A stretch of 64,000 nt of DNA from positions 29,136-93,135 of the forward strand of contig JAHEBA010000002.1 of assembly GCA_024642465.1 (NCBI GenBank). The letters are read 5' to 3'. Shown here piece by piece: positions 20,468-31,471 of this stretch. Source of the stretch: Alphaproteobacteria bacterium (GTDB lineage: Bacteria > Pseudomonadota > Alphaproteobacteria > Rhizobiales > Aestuariivirgaceae). The position numbers and the translations under genes were made by a program. Positions within the stretch are counted from its first letter, which is position 1. Each line of letters opens with the position of its first letter. The notes beneath the pieces are model-generated. The model was not told the origin of the DNA. It worked only from the letters and a program-made list of their open reading frames with translations, and made no database searches.

Positions 20468-21565
20468 ATGGCCGAACTTCATCCTTCTAGCGGGTCGCAG
20501 GACAACCAGGGTGCCGGAGCCCCCGCGGCGAACCGGAAGAGCCTTGCAAGCGCGCTTGCGGCGTTTCCACGGTTGCGGCTGGGGCATCTGCCCACGCCGC
20601 TTGAACCCATGGACAGGCTGAGCGAACACCTGGGCGGACCCCGGTTCTGGGTGAAGCGCGATGATTGCACCGGATTGTCGACCGGCGGCAACAAGACCCG
20701 GAAGCTCGAATTCCTGATGGCCGAGGCAATCGGCGAAGGTGCCGACACGATCATCACCCAGGGCGCGACGCAATCGAACCACGCCCGCCAGACTGCCGCC
20801 GCGGCGGCGCGGCTGGGGCTGAAGTGCCACATCCTGCTTGAGGACCGCACCGGTTCGAACGACGCCCAGTACACGCTGAACGGCAATGTGCTTCTGGACA
20901 GGCTGCACGGCGCGACCGTCGCCAAACGCCCAGGCGGCGCAGACATGGCTGCCGAAATGGATGCGCTGGCGGACACGCTGCGGGCCTCGGGCGCGCGGCC
21001 TTATGTCATTCCCGGCGGTGGCTCGAACACCACGGGGGCGCTTGGTTATGTGAATTGTGCGCTCGAGCTCAGCGAGCAGGCCGCGGCGATAGGTTTGAAG
21101 ATCGACGCGCTGGTTCATGCCACGGGCAGTTCCGGCACCCAGGCCGGCCTTGTCGCGGGGCTGGCCGCCCTTCAGAGCGACATTCACCTTCTGGGCATCG
21201 GCGTGCGTGCTCCGCGTGAGAAGCAGGAAGCGATGGTGTTCGATCTTGCGCAACGCACGGCAGCGCGGATGGGCCATGAAGATGCCGTCCGCCGCGAGGA
21301 TGTGCGTGCCAACTGCGATTATGTGGGCGCAGGGTACGGCATTCCGACCCCGGGCATGGTCGAGAGTGTCAAGCTGCTGGCCGAAATCGAAGGCCTGCTG
21401 TTCGACCCGGTGTATTCGGGCAAGGGCCTCGACGGGTTGATCGACCTGACCCGCAAGGGCGCCTTCGACGGGATGGAAAACGTGGTCTTTCTCCACACCG
21501 GCGGGTCTGTCGCCCTGTTCGGCTATCCGGAAGCATTCGACCTGCCGGGCTATCAGGAAGGTTGA
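20468..21565 (+). CDS. PLP-dependent D-cysteine desulfhydrase / L-cysteate sulfo-lyase family enzyme
   Basis: [77 protein letters not shown] before ATG 20468. Confidence 0.85.
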   Translation: MAELHPSSGSQDNQGAGAPAANRKSLASALAAFPRLRLGHLPTPLEPMDRLSEHLGGPRFWVKRDDCTGLSTGGNKTRKLEFLMAEAIGEGADTIITQGATQSNHARQTAAAAARLGLKCHILLEDRTGSNDAQYTLNGNVLLDRLHGATVAKRPGGADMAAEMDALADTLRASGARPYVIPGGGSNTTGALGYVNCALELSEQAAAIGLKIDALVHATGSSGTQAGLVAGLAALQSDIHLLGIGVRAPREKQEAMVFDLAQRTAARMGHEDAVRREDVRANCDYVGAGYGIPTPGMVESVKLLAEIEGLLFDPVYSGKGLDGLIDLTRKGAFDGMENVVFLHTGGSVALFGYPEAFDLPGYQEG

Positions 21566-21701
21566 TGAGCTGCAGACCGACGGGGCGCCTGATGAATCTG
21601 GACTAGTGCGGCAAGCGCGTGCCAGTTGCTGACGCTTGCCGGCCAGTTCCGGATGTGGCTCCCTCCGCTAAAACAGAAACCTGAGATCTGGAGCGGGCCA
21701 A

Positions 21702-24122
21702 ATGAAGTCTGGCGCACGGGTGGTGGTGATCGGCGGTGGCATCGGCGGCTGCTCGGCGCTCTATCATCTGACACAGGAAGGCTGGAGCGACGTGGTGCTG
21801 CTGGAGCGGGACGAGCTGACGTCCGGCACCACCTGGCATTCGGCGGCGCAGGTGACCAATTTCGGCGCGGTGCAGACGATGGTGGGGCTGAAGAGCCATT
21901 CCATCCGGCTGTACAAGGAACTGGCGGACGATCCCGAATACCCGATCAACTATCACCATGCGACGGGCGGCATCCGGCTGGCCTCGAGGCAGGATCACAT
22001 CGACGGCTACAGGCACTTCATCTCGATGGCCAGGGGCATGGGGGTGAACTTCGAGCTGATCGATGCGGATGAGTGCAGGAAGCGGCATCCGCTGATCACC
22101 ACGGACAACCTGCTTGGTGCCCTGTGGGACCCGCTGGATGGCGACATCGACCCCGCCCAGCTGTGCCAGGCGCTGGCGCGGCGCGCGCGCAATGCCGGAG
22201 CGGAGATCTATCGCCATACGCCGGTCACGGGCCTGGCGCAGAAGGCCAATGGCGAATGGGTCGTGCATACGGCGAATGGAGACATGACCTGCGAGCACGT
22301 GGTCAATGCGGGTGGCTATAGGTGCAACGAGGTGGCCGCGATGATGGGCGTGGAACTGCCTGTCGCCTCGATGGAGCACCAGTACTTCCTGACCGAGCCG
22401 ATTGCCGAGATCGAGGCGCTGGACTTCCGGGTGCCGCTGATCCGCTGCCCGACCGATGACTTTTACTCGCGCGCCGAGAAGAAGGGCCTGTTGGTGGGCT
22501 TCTACGAGCAGGACTGCCGCACGTGGGGGCTTGGCGGCATCGACCCGGATTTCACCAACGCGCTGTGCCCGGATGATCCCGACCGGGTGCTGCCGGTGCT
22601 GGAGAACGTGTTCAAGCGGCTGCCGTGCCTGATGGAGACGGGCATCCACACCATCATCAACGGGCCGATCACCTATACGCCTGACGGGTTGCCGCTCGTC
22701 GGGCGCATTGCCGGCAAGCGCAATGCCTGGTGCATCACCGGCCTCCGGGCCGGGCTGGGTGAGGGTGGCGGGCATGGTTGGTTGCTGGCGCAGCAGATCG
22801 TGCATGGCGAGGCCTGCTACGACACATGGTGCCTGGACCCGCGCCGGTTCGGGCCGTGGGCCACGCCGGAGTACACCGCACTCAAGGCCGTGGAGGATTA
22901 CCAGAACGAGTTCCGGTTCCACATGCCGCATGAACATCGCCCGGCAGGCAGGCCGATCCGCACCACGCCACTCTACGAGACGCTGAAGCAGGCGGGCGCC
23001 GAGTTCGGCACGGTGGCAGGCTGGGAGCGGGCTCAATACTTCAAACCGTCGCCGGAGTTCCACGAGGTGCACTCGTTCCGTTTCAACGACACGTTCGACG
23101 TGGTTGCGGCAGAAGTGAAGGCGGTGCAGGAACGGGTCGGGCTGATGGAGGTGTCGGGCTTCAACCGTTTCGAGATTTCCGGTGAGGGCGTGCATGACTG
23201 GCTTGACGGCATCATGTGTTCACGCGTGCCGCGGAAGGTTGGCAAGGTGGGGCTGTGCTATTTTCTCAATGACGACGGCAACGTGAAGGGCGAGGCGACG
23301 CTGGCCAACCTTGCCGGCGGCAAGGTGTGGTATGGATCGGCAGCCGCAGCGGAACAGCACGACATGGACTGGCTGCGGGCCATGCTGCCGGGCGATGGTT
23401 CGATCCGGATCGAGAGCCTGACGGCGTCGCACACCATCCTCGTCGTGGCGGGGCCGAAGTCGCGCCAATTGCTACAGGCTGTGTCACCGCGGGACGACTG
23501 GTCGAAGGACGGCTTCCCGTGGCTCAGCGTGCGCAAGGTGCACTTAGGCCATCATGCCGTCATCGCCATGTCGGTAAGCTTCTCCGGCGAACTGGCGTGG
23601 GAACTGCACGTTCCGAATGCGTCGCTGGTTGGCGTCTACCAGACGCTGGTCGAGGCCGGCGAGGCGTTTGGTCTGGCGCACTTCGGAATGTACGCGACGG
23701 AGTCGATGCGGCTTGAAAAGGGCTACCGTCACTGGAAGGCGGACCTGATCACCGAGCTCAATCCGATTGAATCAGGTCTTGAACGTTTCGTGAGTCAGAA
23801 CAAGGACTTCCACGGAAAAGCGGGTATGGAGAGTCAAGTTTCAAAGGGTTTGCGCAAGCGGTTCGTGTTAATGGCGCTTGATGCAACCCATTCCCCGGCG
23901 CACCCGGGCGACAGCATCATGGCTGATGGCAAGGTGATCGGCACCGTCACGTCTGCGGGCTGGGGTTACAGGGTCGGCAAGAACCTTGCCATGGGGTTCG
24001 TCGATCCGGATTTCGCGGACATCGGGATGCGGCTTCAGGTGGAGGTGATCGGTGAACCTGCCGGTGCAACGGTGTGCGCGCCATGCCTGTACGACCCGGA
24101 GAATTTACGCGTCCGCGGATGA
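21702..24122 (+). CDS. GcvT-family FAD-dependent oxidoreductase (dimethylglycine/sarcosine dehydrogenase-like)
   Basis: 806 aa; N-terminal VVVIGGGIGGCSALYHL, TSGTTWHSA; C-terminal GcvT-like aminomethyltransferase domain (FSGELAWELHVPNA, RLEKGYRHWKADL). Confidence 0.88.
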   Translation: MKSGARVVVIGGGIGGCSALYHLTQEGWSDVVLLERDELTSGTTWHSAAQVTNFGAVQTMVGLKSHSIRLYKELADDPEYPINYHHATGGIRLASRQDHIDGYRHFISMARGMGVNFELIDADECRKRHPLITTDNLLGALWDPLDGDIDPAQLCQALARRARNAGAEIYRHTPVTGLAQKANGEWVVHTANGDMTCEHVVNAGGYRCNEVAAMMGVELPVASMEHQYFLTEPIAEIEALDFRVPLIRCPTDDFYSRAEKKGLLVGFYEQDCRTWGLGGIDPDFTNALCPDDPDRVLPVLENVFKRLPCLMETGIHTIINGPITYTPDGLPLVGRIAGKRNAWCITGLRAGLGEGGGHGWLLAQQIVHGEACYDTWCLDPRRFGPWATPEYTALKAVEDYQNEFRFHMPHEHRPAGRPIRTTPLYETLKQAGAEFGTVAGWERAQYFKPSPEFHEVHSFRFNDTFDVVAAEVKAVQERVGLMEVSGFNRFEISGEGVHDWLDGIMCSRVPRKVGKVGLCYFLNDDGNVKGEATLANLAGGKVWYGSAAAAEQHDMDWLRAMLPGDGSIRIESLTASHTILVVAGPKSRQLLQAVSPRDDWSKDGFPWLSVRKVHLGHHAVIAMSVSFSGELAWELHVPNASLVGVYQTLVEAGEAFGLAHFGMYATESMRLEKGYRHWKADLITELNPIESGLERFVSQNKDFHGKAGMESQVSKGLRKRFVLMALDATHSPAHPGDSIMADGKVIGTVTSAGWGYRVGKNLAMGFVDPDFADIGMRLQVEVIGEPAGATVCAPCLYDPENLRVRG

Positions 24123-24185
24123 ACATTGCCGGCCTTCTTCATCCGGAGGCCTTGGCAACGTGAAGGGCTGCGGGCTTGAAGACAC

Positions 24186-25238
24186 TCAGTCAAGCGGCGC
24201 GTGCAGTTTGGTATTCGTTGTGATGATGCCGCCGCGATTGCCGGTCTCGATGCTGCCATAGCGCTGCCTGAAACAATCAGGCAGTTCGCGGTCTCCCTCG
24301 ATGGACAACCAGAGCCGAAGCAGGTGACGCCGCCTTTCCGGTTCCGGCCAGTCGATGAAGCCGGTCCGGTCGTGCAGTTGCGAGTGATTGTAGACGAACT
24401 GCATGTCGCCGGGCTTCAGGCGCATGGTCAGGTGCAGATGCGGGTCGTTGGCCAGCGCATCGAACATGTCGAGTGCCTCCACGTGCTCCGGCGTCAGGCG
24501 CATTGCTTCTGGAAACCGCTGCGCGCTGTCGATGTACTGCCGCTGATAGAAAACTGTCAGCTTGCCGTCATGCCAGCTGAGCGGCGGAATGGTCATGAAG
24601 GCTTTCATGCCATCAGGAATCTCGCCGCGCCGGTCGGTGGCAATCGGGTCGAACAACCTTTGCAGCAGGTCGGGGCGTTCGTCGCGCATCCGGTTGTAGA
24701 TCGTCTCTGCGCTGACGAGCAGGGAGTCTCCGCCTTCCATTGCTTCGCGCAGGCACAGTAGTCCGACCACGTCGGCGCTGTCGGTGTGGAAGCTCTGGCG
24801 CGCGTTGGTCTGGTAGATGCGAACATTGGGATCGTTGGGGTCGGCGCCCACGTTGCGCACATGGCCGAGGATGTGGCCGGCGGCATTCTGTGATCGCGCA
24901 GAGCCAAGATGTGCGCCAACGCCGCAGAAGATCGCAGCCGCCATTTCCTGCGAGTATGTCTCGACCGGAAGGCCGCGCAACACCTCGAAGCCGATGCCGT
25001 GCAGCAGCTTGTGTTTTAGCACTTCCAGGTGTTGCCCGAACGAGCGCAGCGGGAAGCCGGCCTTGCTGATCTCGCCGATGTCACGGCCAAGCGAGAGATA
25101 GTGCCGGGCTGCCTGTTCGAGGTCGGCAATGTCGCTTGCCGACAGTTCGGTCAACCAGTCTTGCGGCCGGGATTGCATGTCGGAACCCGTCCAGGCAGCC
25201 GGGCCGCTCAATTTCCGGGGCAGGGACATCGCGTTCAT
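24186..25238 (-). CDS. TauD/TfdA-family dioxygenase
   Basis: 350 aa; FHTDSADVVGLLCLREAMEGGDSLLVSAETIYN (HxD motif), VYNHSQLHDRTGFIDWPEPERRRHLLRLWL. Confidence 0.85.
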   Translation of the reverse strand: MNAMSLPRKLSGPAAWTGSDMQSRPQDWLTELSASDIADLEQAARHYLSLGRDIGEISKAGFPLRSFGQHLEVLKHKLLHGIGFEVLRGLPVETYSQEMAAAIFCGVGAHLGSARSQNAAGHILGHVRNVGADPNDPNVRIYQTNARQSFHTDSADVVGLLCLREAMEGGDSLLVSAETIYNRMRDERPDLLQRLFDPIATDRRGEIPDGMKAFMTIPPLSWHDGKLTVFYQRQYIDSAQRFPEAMRLTPEHVEALDMFDALANDPHLHLTMRLKPGDMQFVYNHSQLHDRTGFIDWPEPERRRHLLRLWLSIEGDRELPDCFRQRYGSIETGNRGGIITTNTKLHAPLD

Positions 25239-25395
25239 CGAACCTCCTTCTTGCAGGATATGATTATCGAAGCAGGTGGCTCGATGCGCGTATTTGCTAG
25301 AAGGGACATCCGGTGCCTTGCTCAGGACGCTGCTTCGGAATTTTCCGGCATCATCAGGTGCGTTGTACCGTCGGCTGCTGCCAATGCGGGCAATG

Positions 25396-25641
25396 TCAGC
25401 GCTTGTTCGCGCCCATCAGCATGCCCAGTTCCCCGACAAGGGCATTGCGCCGCGACTTCAGCCGCTCAACCTCGTTCGGGTCAGCCGGTTCCACGTCGGC
25501 GTTCAGCTTGTCCAGCTTCACTTCAACCTGCTGCAGTTCGTGGCTGGTCGCCTCGAAACCCTTGTCCACGCCCCACAGGCGCTGAATGGCCTTTTCCTGA
25601 TCCGGAAACCGGTCCTGGAGCCATGCCTTTACGGAGTTCAT
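25396..25641 (-). CDS. Small hypothetical protein
   Basis: MNSVKAWLQDRFPDQEKAIQRLWGVDKGFEATSHELQQVEVKLDKL..., internal start of the 126-aa ORF; lies next to cbpM. Confidence 0.5.
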   Translation of the reverse strand: MNSVKAWLQDRFPDQEKAIQRLWGVDKGFEATSHELQQVEVKLDKLNADVEPADPNEVERLKSRRNALVGELGMLMGANKR

Positions 25642-25693
25642 GTCCTTCTCCTTTTCTTCGCTGTGCGCTTGCGGAGGATGTCCGCCACGGAAA

Positions 25694-26032
25694 CTACTCG
25701 CTGGAGGTATTGCCGGCTTGCAGGCGCGCAAGGACCAGCGAACGGATGTCCTCGTCCTGTTCCAGCAACACAGCACTCAGGGCATGCAGTTGCCGCCTGG
25801 TTTCGTGCAGCTGGTCGACCAGTTCCACGACCACCGGCAGCGCGTCCACATCGATTTCCATGTCGTAGTGGAGGCTGCAGATCAGCCGGATGCGGGCGCA
25901 TTCCGCCTCGCTGAACTCCGGCGCCTCCGGCCGTCCAGATGCATGGACCAAAGATGCGCGCATCCACGCCTCCAGGTCTTCGCGGCGCAAGGTGTCGATT
26001 GCTTCCACCAATTCTTCCAGATGCATCGTCAT
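25694..26032 (-). CDS. cbpM: Chaperone modulator CbpM-like
   Basis: 112 aa; CARIRLICSLHYDMEIDVDALPVVVELVDQLHETRRQL; overlaps the DnaJ-like gene by 4 nt. Confidence 0.75.
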   Translation of the reverse strand: MTMHLEELVEAIDTLRREDLEAWMRASLVHASGRPEAPEFSEAECARIRLICSLHYDMEIDVDALPVVVELVDQLHETRRQLHALSAVLLEQDEDIRSLVLARLQAGNTSSE

Positions 26033-26961
26033 TTCAGCATCTCCTCACGCGGATTCTGCCGGTGTTCCGGCTCCCAGGTGTCGAGTAATTTCGCCAGTTC
26101 CGGCTCTTCGCCGGGGGGCAACATGACCTTCAACGTGATGTACTGATGCCCACGCTGGCCGGTCTTGCGGTTGCGGATGCCCTTGTCGCGCAGCCTCAGC
26201 TTGCTTCCCGTGTTGGAAGCCTTCGGCACACTCACCTTGACCGGGCCGGTAATGGTGGGGACCTCGATCCTCGCTCCCAGCACGGCTTCCTTGATCGTGA
26301 CCGGCACCTCCAGATGGATGTTGTCATCCTTGCGCTGAAAATACGGGTGGGGCTCGACATGCAGTTCCACGTAGGCGTCACCGGCAGGCCCGCCATTGAA
26401 TCCGGGCATGCCCTGACCCTTGAGGCGCAGCATCTGCCGGTCTTCTGCCCCCTCGGGGATCGTGACCTTCAACGTCTTGCCGTCCGGCAATGCCACGGTG
26501 CGGGCCGCACCGGTGGCGGCCTCGATGAAGCTGACCGGCAGCACGTAGCTGACGTCGAGCCCGCGGGCCATGCGGGCGCCGTGTGCTGCGCCGCCACCTC
26601 CGGCCCGGCCGCGGCCGAATGCCTGGGCGAGGAATTCCTCCAGTTCCTCGTTGCTGGCAAAGCCGTCCTGTGCAGCGTGGGAAGCAAACGGGCCATCGCC
26701 TGCTGCGTAGTCCCGGTAGTAGCGCTGCTGCGGCCGCTCGGCTCCGGTGGCGTCGATTTCACCGGCATCGAAGCGGCGGCGTTTCTCCTTGTCCTTGAGA
26801 AGATCGTAGGCGGCAGAGGCTTCCTTGAAAATGGTCTCGGACTGCTTGTCATCCGGGTGCAGGTCCGGATGATGCTTGCGCGCAATCTGCTTGAAGGCTG
26901 TCTTGATCTCCTTGTCGGTTGCGCTCTTCGGCACACCAAGGATCTCGTAAGGGTCCTTCAT
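26029..26961 (-). CDS. cbpA: DnaJ C-terminal domain protein, CbpA-like co-chaperone
   Basis: J-domain MKDPYEILGVPKSATDKEIKTAFKQIARKHHPDLHPDD (HPD) plus DnaJ_C region. Confidence 0.9.
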   Translation of the reverse strand: MKDPYEILGVPKSATDKEIKTAFKQIARKHHPDLHPDDKQSETIFKEASAAYDLLKDKEKRRRFDAGEIDATGAERPQQRYYRDYAAGDGPFASHAAQDGFASNEELEEFLAQAFGRGRAGGGGAAHGARMARGLDVSYVLPVSFIEAATGAARTVALPDGKTLKVTIPEGAEDRQMLRLKGQGMPGFNGGPAGDAYVELHVEPHPYFQRKDDNIHLEVPVTIKEAVLGARIEVPTITGPVKVSVPKASNTGSKLRLRDKGIRNRKTGQRGHQYITLKVMLPPGEEPELAKLLDTWEPEHRQNPREEMLK

Positions 26962-27143
26962 GTCTGAATTCCATTCCGCTTGTTCGCTCTTTCGGCTGAT
27001 GGCGAGCATTGCGCAGACCGGGCAGGGCGGTCCTTGATGCGGGTCAATGCATCTTTCCGTGTACGTATGGGAACCTGTTGCACGTGCGGCCGGCCAGCAG
27101 GATCTGGCGCCGGGGCCCGAAGCAATCAGGGAGATGCTGGAAG

Positions 27144-27677
27144 ATGATCAAGACGATGGTAATTGCGACCGATGGTTCGGACCATGCCGAGAAGGCGGTG
27201 GCGTTTGGTGCAGACATAGCAGCCAAGTATGGTGCCCGGACGGTGCTGGTGCACACCCTGTTGCGCAATGAAGTCTCGGAAAACCTTCGCGAAATGGCTC
27301 GCGTCGAGCACCTTGCCGGCGAGGAGGGCAAGGCGATGGCCAAGTCCATCGCCGCCATTCCGGAAGGCCGCTTTCCGGCCAGCATCACGTTTGAGGAAAG
27401 TGCTACCAAAACGCCCTACAGGGTGCTCGAAGCAATTGGCGAACAGGTGCTGAAACGGGCAGAGTCCGTGGCGCGCGAACATGGCTGCACCAACATTGAC
27501 AGGCGGCTGGAAGACGGCGACCCTGTCAAGCGCATCCTGGAAGCGGCAGAGGACGAAAAGGCAGACGTCATCGTTTGCGGCTCGCGCGGACTGTCAGACT
27601 TCAAGGGCCTGGTTACCGGCAGCGTGTCGCACAAGCTGTCCAACCTCGCGCCGATGACGGTGATTTCGGTGAGGTAG
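27144..27677 (+). CDS. Universal stress protein (UspA family)
   Basis: MIKTMVIATDGSDHAEKAVAFG ... DVIVCGSRGLSDFKGLVTGSVSHKLSNLAPMTVISVR. Confidence 0.9.
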   Translation: MIKTMVIATDGSDHAEKAVAFGADIAAKYGARTVLVHTLLRNEVSENLREMARVEHLAGEEGKAMAKSIAAIPEGRFPASITFEESATKTPYRVLEAIGEQVLKRAESVAREHGCTNIDRRLEDGDPVKRILEAAEDEKADVIVCGSRGLSDFKGLVTGSVSHKLSNLAPMTVISVR

Positions 27678-27749
27678 ACCGAGGCCGCCACGTGGTTGCC
27701 GCCCGGTCCTCGAAGCTGGCAACTGCCTTATGTCAATGGGCCTGAGGCC

Positions 27750-28613
27750 CTACACGCCGAGCCCGTGGCTACGCGAATATGCGTTTCGTTCGGGCGACGA
27801 CCAGCCCTCCAGGGCACCGGCGGCCGGTTTCCAGATCTCGACCAACAATGGATGACACCGTGCGGTATCGCTGGAGTGTTCGGCACTGCAGTCGCCGCCG
27901 GGACATGCCGACAGGGCTCCAAGCAGGTCGATCTCGGCGAAGAACTCGATGAAGTCACCGGGCCGGACCGGACTGGCCTTCATGAAATACTGCTGCGTGT
28001 CACGAGTGAAGCCGGTGCACATGAACACGTTTAGCACATCGTGCACGTGCAGTTCCGCTTCATCCGGCGCCATGCCCGTCCTTGCCGCCAGCGCCCGGGT
28101 CAGGTTGGAGTGGCAGCAATGATGATATTCGCCGCCGGACAGAAGCCGGTTGGTGTACGGATCGCAGCGCGTGCCGATGACATCGTGTACCCCACCCCCG
28201 TACTCGTCGAAACCGTACCAGCCGAGGGTGTCGTGGGTGATGGTTGCCAGTGGCCGCAGGTAAGGCAGGTTGCTCCACAGCCTATGCCCGGTGGTCACAT
28301 GGGTTGCATGCAGCGCCCGAGTCTTGCCGCTGAAGAAGCGCTCGCCAAGGTCATGCAGGTTCCACAGGTTCAGGTCTCCGACCTGGGGTCCTTCGATACT
28401 CACGATCCTGAACAGGTGGCCTGCCGGTACCTCGAACGTGCGGGCATCGCGCGCAGGCACGATTACCTCGTCCACCTTCTGCGCGCCTGAGCGCACGCGT
28501 TGATGCAATGCGTGATCGACCGTCGGCAATCCGGCGACCGGATAGCACACGACGGGTTTGACGGCGCGGCGGGCGCCGGCATCGGCGGGCTCTTGTGTCT
28601 GGCGATCAGTCAT
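27750..28613 (-). CDS. DUF1989 / urea carboxylase-associated family protein
   Basis: VPAGHLFRIVSIEGPQVGDLNLWNL, GYHHCC-type motif GGEYHHCCHSNL, HDVLNVFMCTGF. Confidence 0.82.
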   Translation of the reverse strand: MTDRQTQEPADAGARRAVKPVVCYPVAGLPTVDHALHQRVRSGAQKVDEVIVPARDARTFEVPAGHLFRIVSIEGPQVGDLNLWNLHDLGERFFSGKTRALHATHVTTGHRLWSNLPYLRPLATITHDTLGWYGFDEYGGGVHDVIGTRCDPYTNRLLSGGEYHHCCHSNLTRALAARTGMAPDEAELHVHDVLNVFMCTGFTRDTQQYFMKASPVRPGDFIEFFAEIDLLGALSACPGGDCSAEHSSDTARCHPLLVEIWKPAAGALEGWSSPERNAYSRSHGLGV

Positions 28614-28691
28614 GTTGATCCCGGGCAAGTCGGTTGGTTTAGCTGGCAGGACGCTAGCGCAGCGCCACACCGGCTTCCAGAGCGAACTTCG

Positions 28692-30182
28692 TCAGGTGCC
28701 GCAGAACGTTGTGTAGGGGCCAAAGCCGTCCGGGGCAGGTTGTGCAAAGTCCTCCAGCCCGGGCCGCTCCGTGTATGGCTGCCGCAGCACGGACAGCAGC
28801 TTGTGGAACGGCTTCATGTCGCCGGCAGAGGCAGCGGCAAGTGCTTCCTCGACCTTGTGGTTGCGCGGAATGTAGAGCGGATTTGCCCGGTTCATCGCAA
28901 TCATCCGGTCTTCTTGCGAGACATCTTCACGGGCCAGCCGGCGGCGCCAGCTGGTGAGCCACGCTTGCATTGACGCTTCGTTGCTGAGCAGGCCCGCCAG
29001 CGCCTCGTCATCACCTGCCGCTGCTTCGGAGAGATGGCGGAAGAATAGGGTAAAGTCGGCGTCCTGTTGCTGCAGCAACCGCAAAAGCTCCTGGCTGAGC
29101 TCGAGATCTTCGTCGTGCTCATCATGCATGCCGAGCTTGCCGCGCATGCCTTGCAGCCAGCTCGCACGATAGCGTTCGGGGAACCTGTTGAGTTCATTGC
29201 CCGCCAGTTCGGCGGCGGCCTTCTGGTCCCCGGGGGAGACAAGTTCAAGCAGGCACTCGGCAAACCGCGCCAGATTCCATTGCGCTATGTCGTGCTGGTT
29301 GCCATAGGCATACCGTCCGAACCTGTCGATGGAACTGAACACGGCATCGGGCTTGTAGGTGTCGAGGAAAGCGCACGGGCCATAGTCGATGGTCTCGCCC
29401 GATATGGTGGTGTTGTCGGTGTTCATGACGCCGTGAACGAAGCCGACGAGCATCCAGCGCGCGACCAGATCGGCCTGCGCATCGCGCACCCGTCCAAACA
29501 GATCAAGATAGGGGGACTTGCTTGCCTGGATATCCGGGTAGTGCCGGGCAATCACGTAGTCAGCCAGCTTGCGCACATGCTCGCCCTGGCCCCGGGCTGC
29601 AAAGAACTCGAAGGTTCCGACGCGGATGTGGCTCGCCGCCGTACGGCAAAGCACTGCACCCGGCTGCGCTCCCTGCTCGCGCAGGATGATCTCGCCCGTG
29701 GTCAGCGCGGCCAGCGCCCGCGTTGTGGGAATGCCAAGCGCATTCATTGCTTCGCTGACGAGGAACTCGCGCAGTACAGGACCAATGACCGCCTTTCCGT
29801 CACCGCCCCGCGAGAAGGGCGTGGGGCCTGAACCCTTCAGCGCGAGATCGAAGCGCTTCCCGTTGGTGCCGGTGAGTTCTCCCAGCAGCAGGGCCCTGCC
29901 ATCACCCAACTGGGGCGCAAAGTTGCCGAACTGATGACCCGCATAGGCCATTGCCAGGGGGTTGGCATTCTCCGCCAGGGCCGATCCGGACAATATGGCT
30001 GCAGCCTCGTCAGTCATGAGACTTGTAGGGTCCAGCCCCAGTTCCCGCGCCAGTTGCTCATTGACGGCAACAATCCGCGGTTCGGGCACCGCATCTCCAT
30101 TCCAGGGGATGTAGAAGCCGGTCATGTCGCGGGCAAAACTGTTGTCGAAATTGAACTCGAAAGGCATCCGGAGGCCATCCAT
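28692..30182 (-). CDS. selO: Protein adenylyltransferase SelO (YdiU)
   Basis: NPLAMAYAGHQFGNFAPQLGDGRALLLGE, LKGSGPTPFSRGGDGKAVIGPVLREFLVSEAM, GFVHGVMNTDN. Confidence 0.93.
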   Translation of the reverse strand: MDGLRMPFEFNFDNSFARDMTGFYIPWNGDAVPEPRIVAVNEQLARELGLDPTSLMTDEAAAILSGSALAENANPLAMAYAGHQFGNFAPQLGDGRALLLGELTGTNGKRFDLALKGSGPTPFSRGGDGKAVIGPVLREFLVSEAMNALGIPTTRALAALTTGEIILREQGAQPGAVLCRTAASHIRVGTFEFFAARGQGEHVRKLADYVIARHYPDIQASKSPYLDLFGRVRDAQADLVARWMLVGFVHGVMNTDNTTISGETIDYGPCAFLDTYKPDAVFSSIDRFGRYAYGNQHDIAQWNLARFAECLLELVSPGDQKAAAELAGNELNRFPERYRASWLQGMRGKLGMHDEHDEDLELSQELLRLLQQQDADFTLFFRHLSEAAAGDDEALAGLLSNEASMQAWLTSWRRRLAREDVSQEDRMIAMNRANPLYIPRNHKVEEALAAASAGDMKPFHKLLSVLRQPYTERPGLEDFAQPAPDGFGPYTTFCGT

Positions 30183-30275
30183 TCATGGGAGCAAGAGTTT
30201 GATGCACCCGATCATATGACGTCAAACGAGGAATATGGTGTTCTCACGTTGAATCATCCAGACCCGAGGCACGGC

Positions 30276-31446
30276 TCATGCCTGTGGTCCCAGCCTTTCA
30301 ACCTTCACCTGCGGCGACAGGGCCTGCTCGGCATCGTCGGTGTCCTGCCTCGTGAAACCGTCAAGCTCTGCCGTTTCGTTGAAGTCGCGCTTGATGTTCA
30401 CGTCACTGGTGGCATAGGCGGTGATGAGCTCGCTGAGCGAGCGCAGGGCGTGCAGGTGAATGCGTTCATAGCCGTGCGAGGCATCCACGCCGAAGGTCAT
30501 CAGTGCGGTGCGCACGTCCGCACCAGCCTCGATGGCGCTGGCCGAGTCCGAGCGATAGTAACGGAACACGTCCTTCTGGTATCGGATGTCGTGCTGCTGG
30601 CACAGCTCGATCAACTTCTTGGTCAGGTGATAGTCGAACGGGCCAGTCTGGTCGGCCATCGCAATGGTGACGCCGAATTCATCGGAGTTCTGGCCCGGCG
30701 CGGTGGTGCCATTGTCCACCGTCACCATCGACGCAACGTTCGGCTGCAGGATGGACGACGCGCCAACGCCGGTTTCCTCGGCGATGGTGAACAGGAAATG
30801 GATGTCGACGGGTGTCTCGGCCTTCTGCTGCTGCATTGCAAAAAGGGCTGCCAGCGCCACGGCCACGCCCGCCTTGTTGTCGAGATGGCGCGAGACGATG
30901 AAGCCATTGGGCATGAACTCCGGCTGCGGTTCGACGGCGATGATGTCGCCGATCTCGATGCCGAGGCGTTCCACGTCGGCCTTGTTCCGGGCCAGCGCGT
31001 CGATGCGCAGCTCGACATGTTCCCAGCCCACCGGGTGCGTATCGATTTCCTTGTTGAACGTGTGACCGGAGGCTTTCTCCGGCAGTATGGTGCCGTGATA
31101 GGTGCCCTTGCCTGAGAAGATCTGCGCCCTCGCGCCTTCGGGGAAGCGCGCCGACCAGGTGCCGATGGGCACAAGGCAGAGCCGGCCATTGTCCTTGATC
31201 TGCTTGACCTGGGCGCCGAGGGTATCGAGGTGGGTGACGATGGCGCGTGCTCCCTCGGTGCGCGCACCCTTGCGGATTGCCCGGATGGCGCCGCGCCGGG
31301 TGAGTTCGACATCGAGGCCAAGGCGCATCAGTTCGCGCGAGACGTGGCGCACGATGTTGTCTGTGAATCCGGTCGGGCTGGGTATCTCGAGCAGCGCCTT
31401 GAGCGTGCCCGTCAGGTAGTCGCTGTCGATGGCCAGTCTTGCCATG
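30276..31446 (-). CDS. M42-family metallopeptidase of the N-acetylglutaminylglutamine amide (NAGGN) osmoprotectant cluster
   Basis: MARLAIDSDYLTGTLKALLEIPSPTGFTDNIVRHV (start near 31446); IVTHLDTLGAQV, RHLDNKAGVAVALA, DSASAIEAGADVRTALMTFGVDASHGYERIHL; context asnO/ngg. Confidence 0.86.
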
Positions 31447-31471
31447 TCGGTGGATGTCTCCCGTTCTCTTG

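Noticed and set aside
21603-23195. 530-aa minus-strand ORF opposite the GcvT-family oxidoreductase
   Set aside because: Antisense shadow ORF; His/Arg-rich low-complexity composition.
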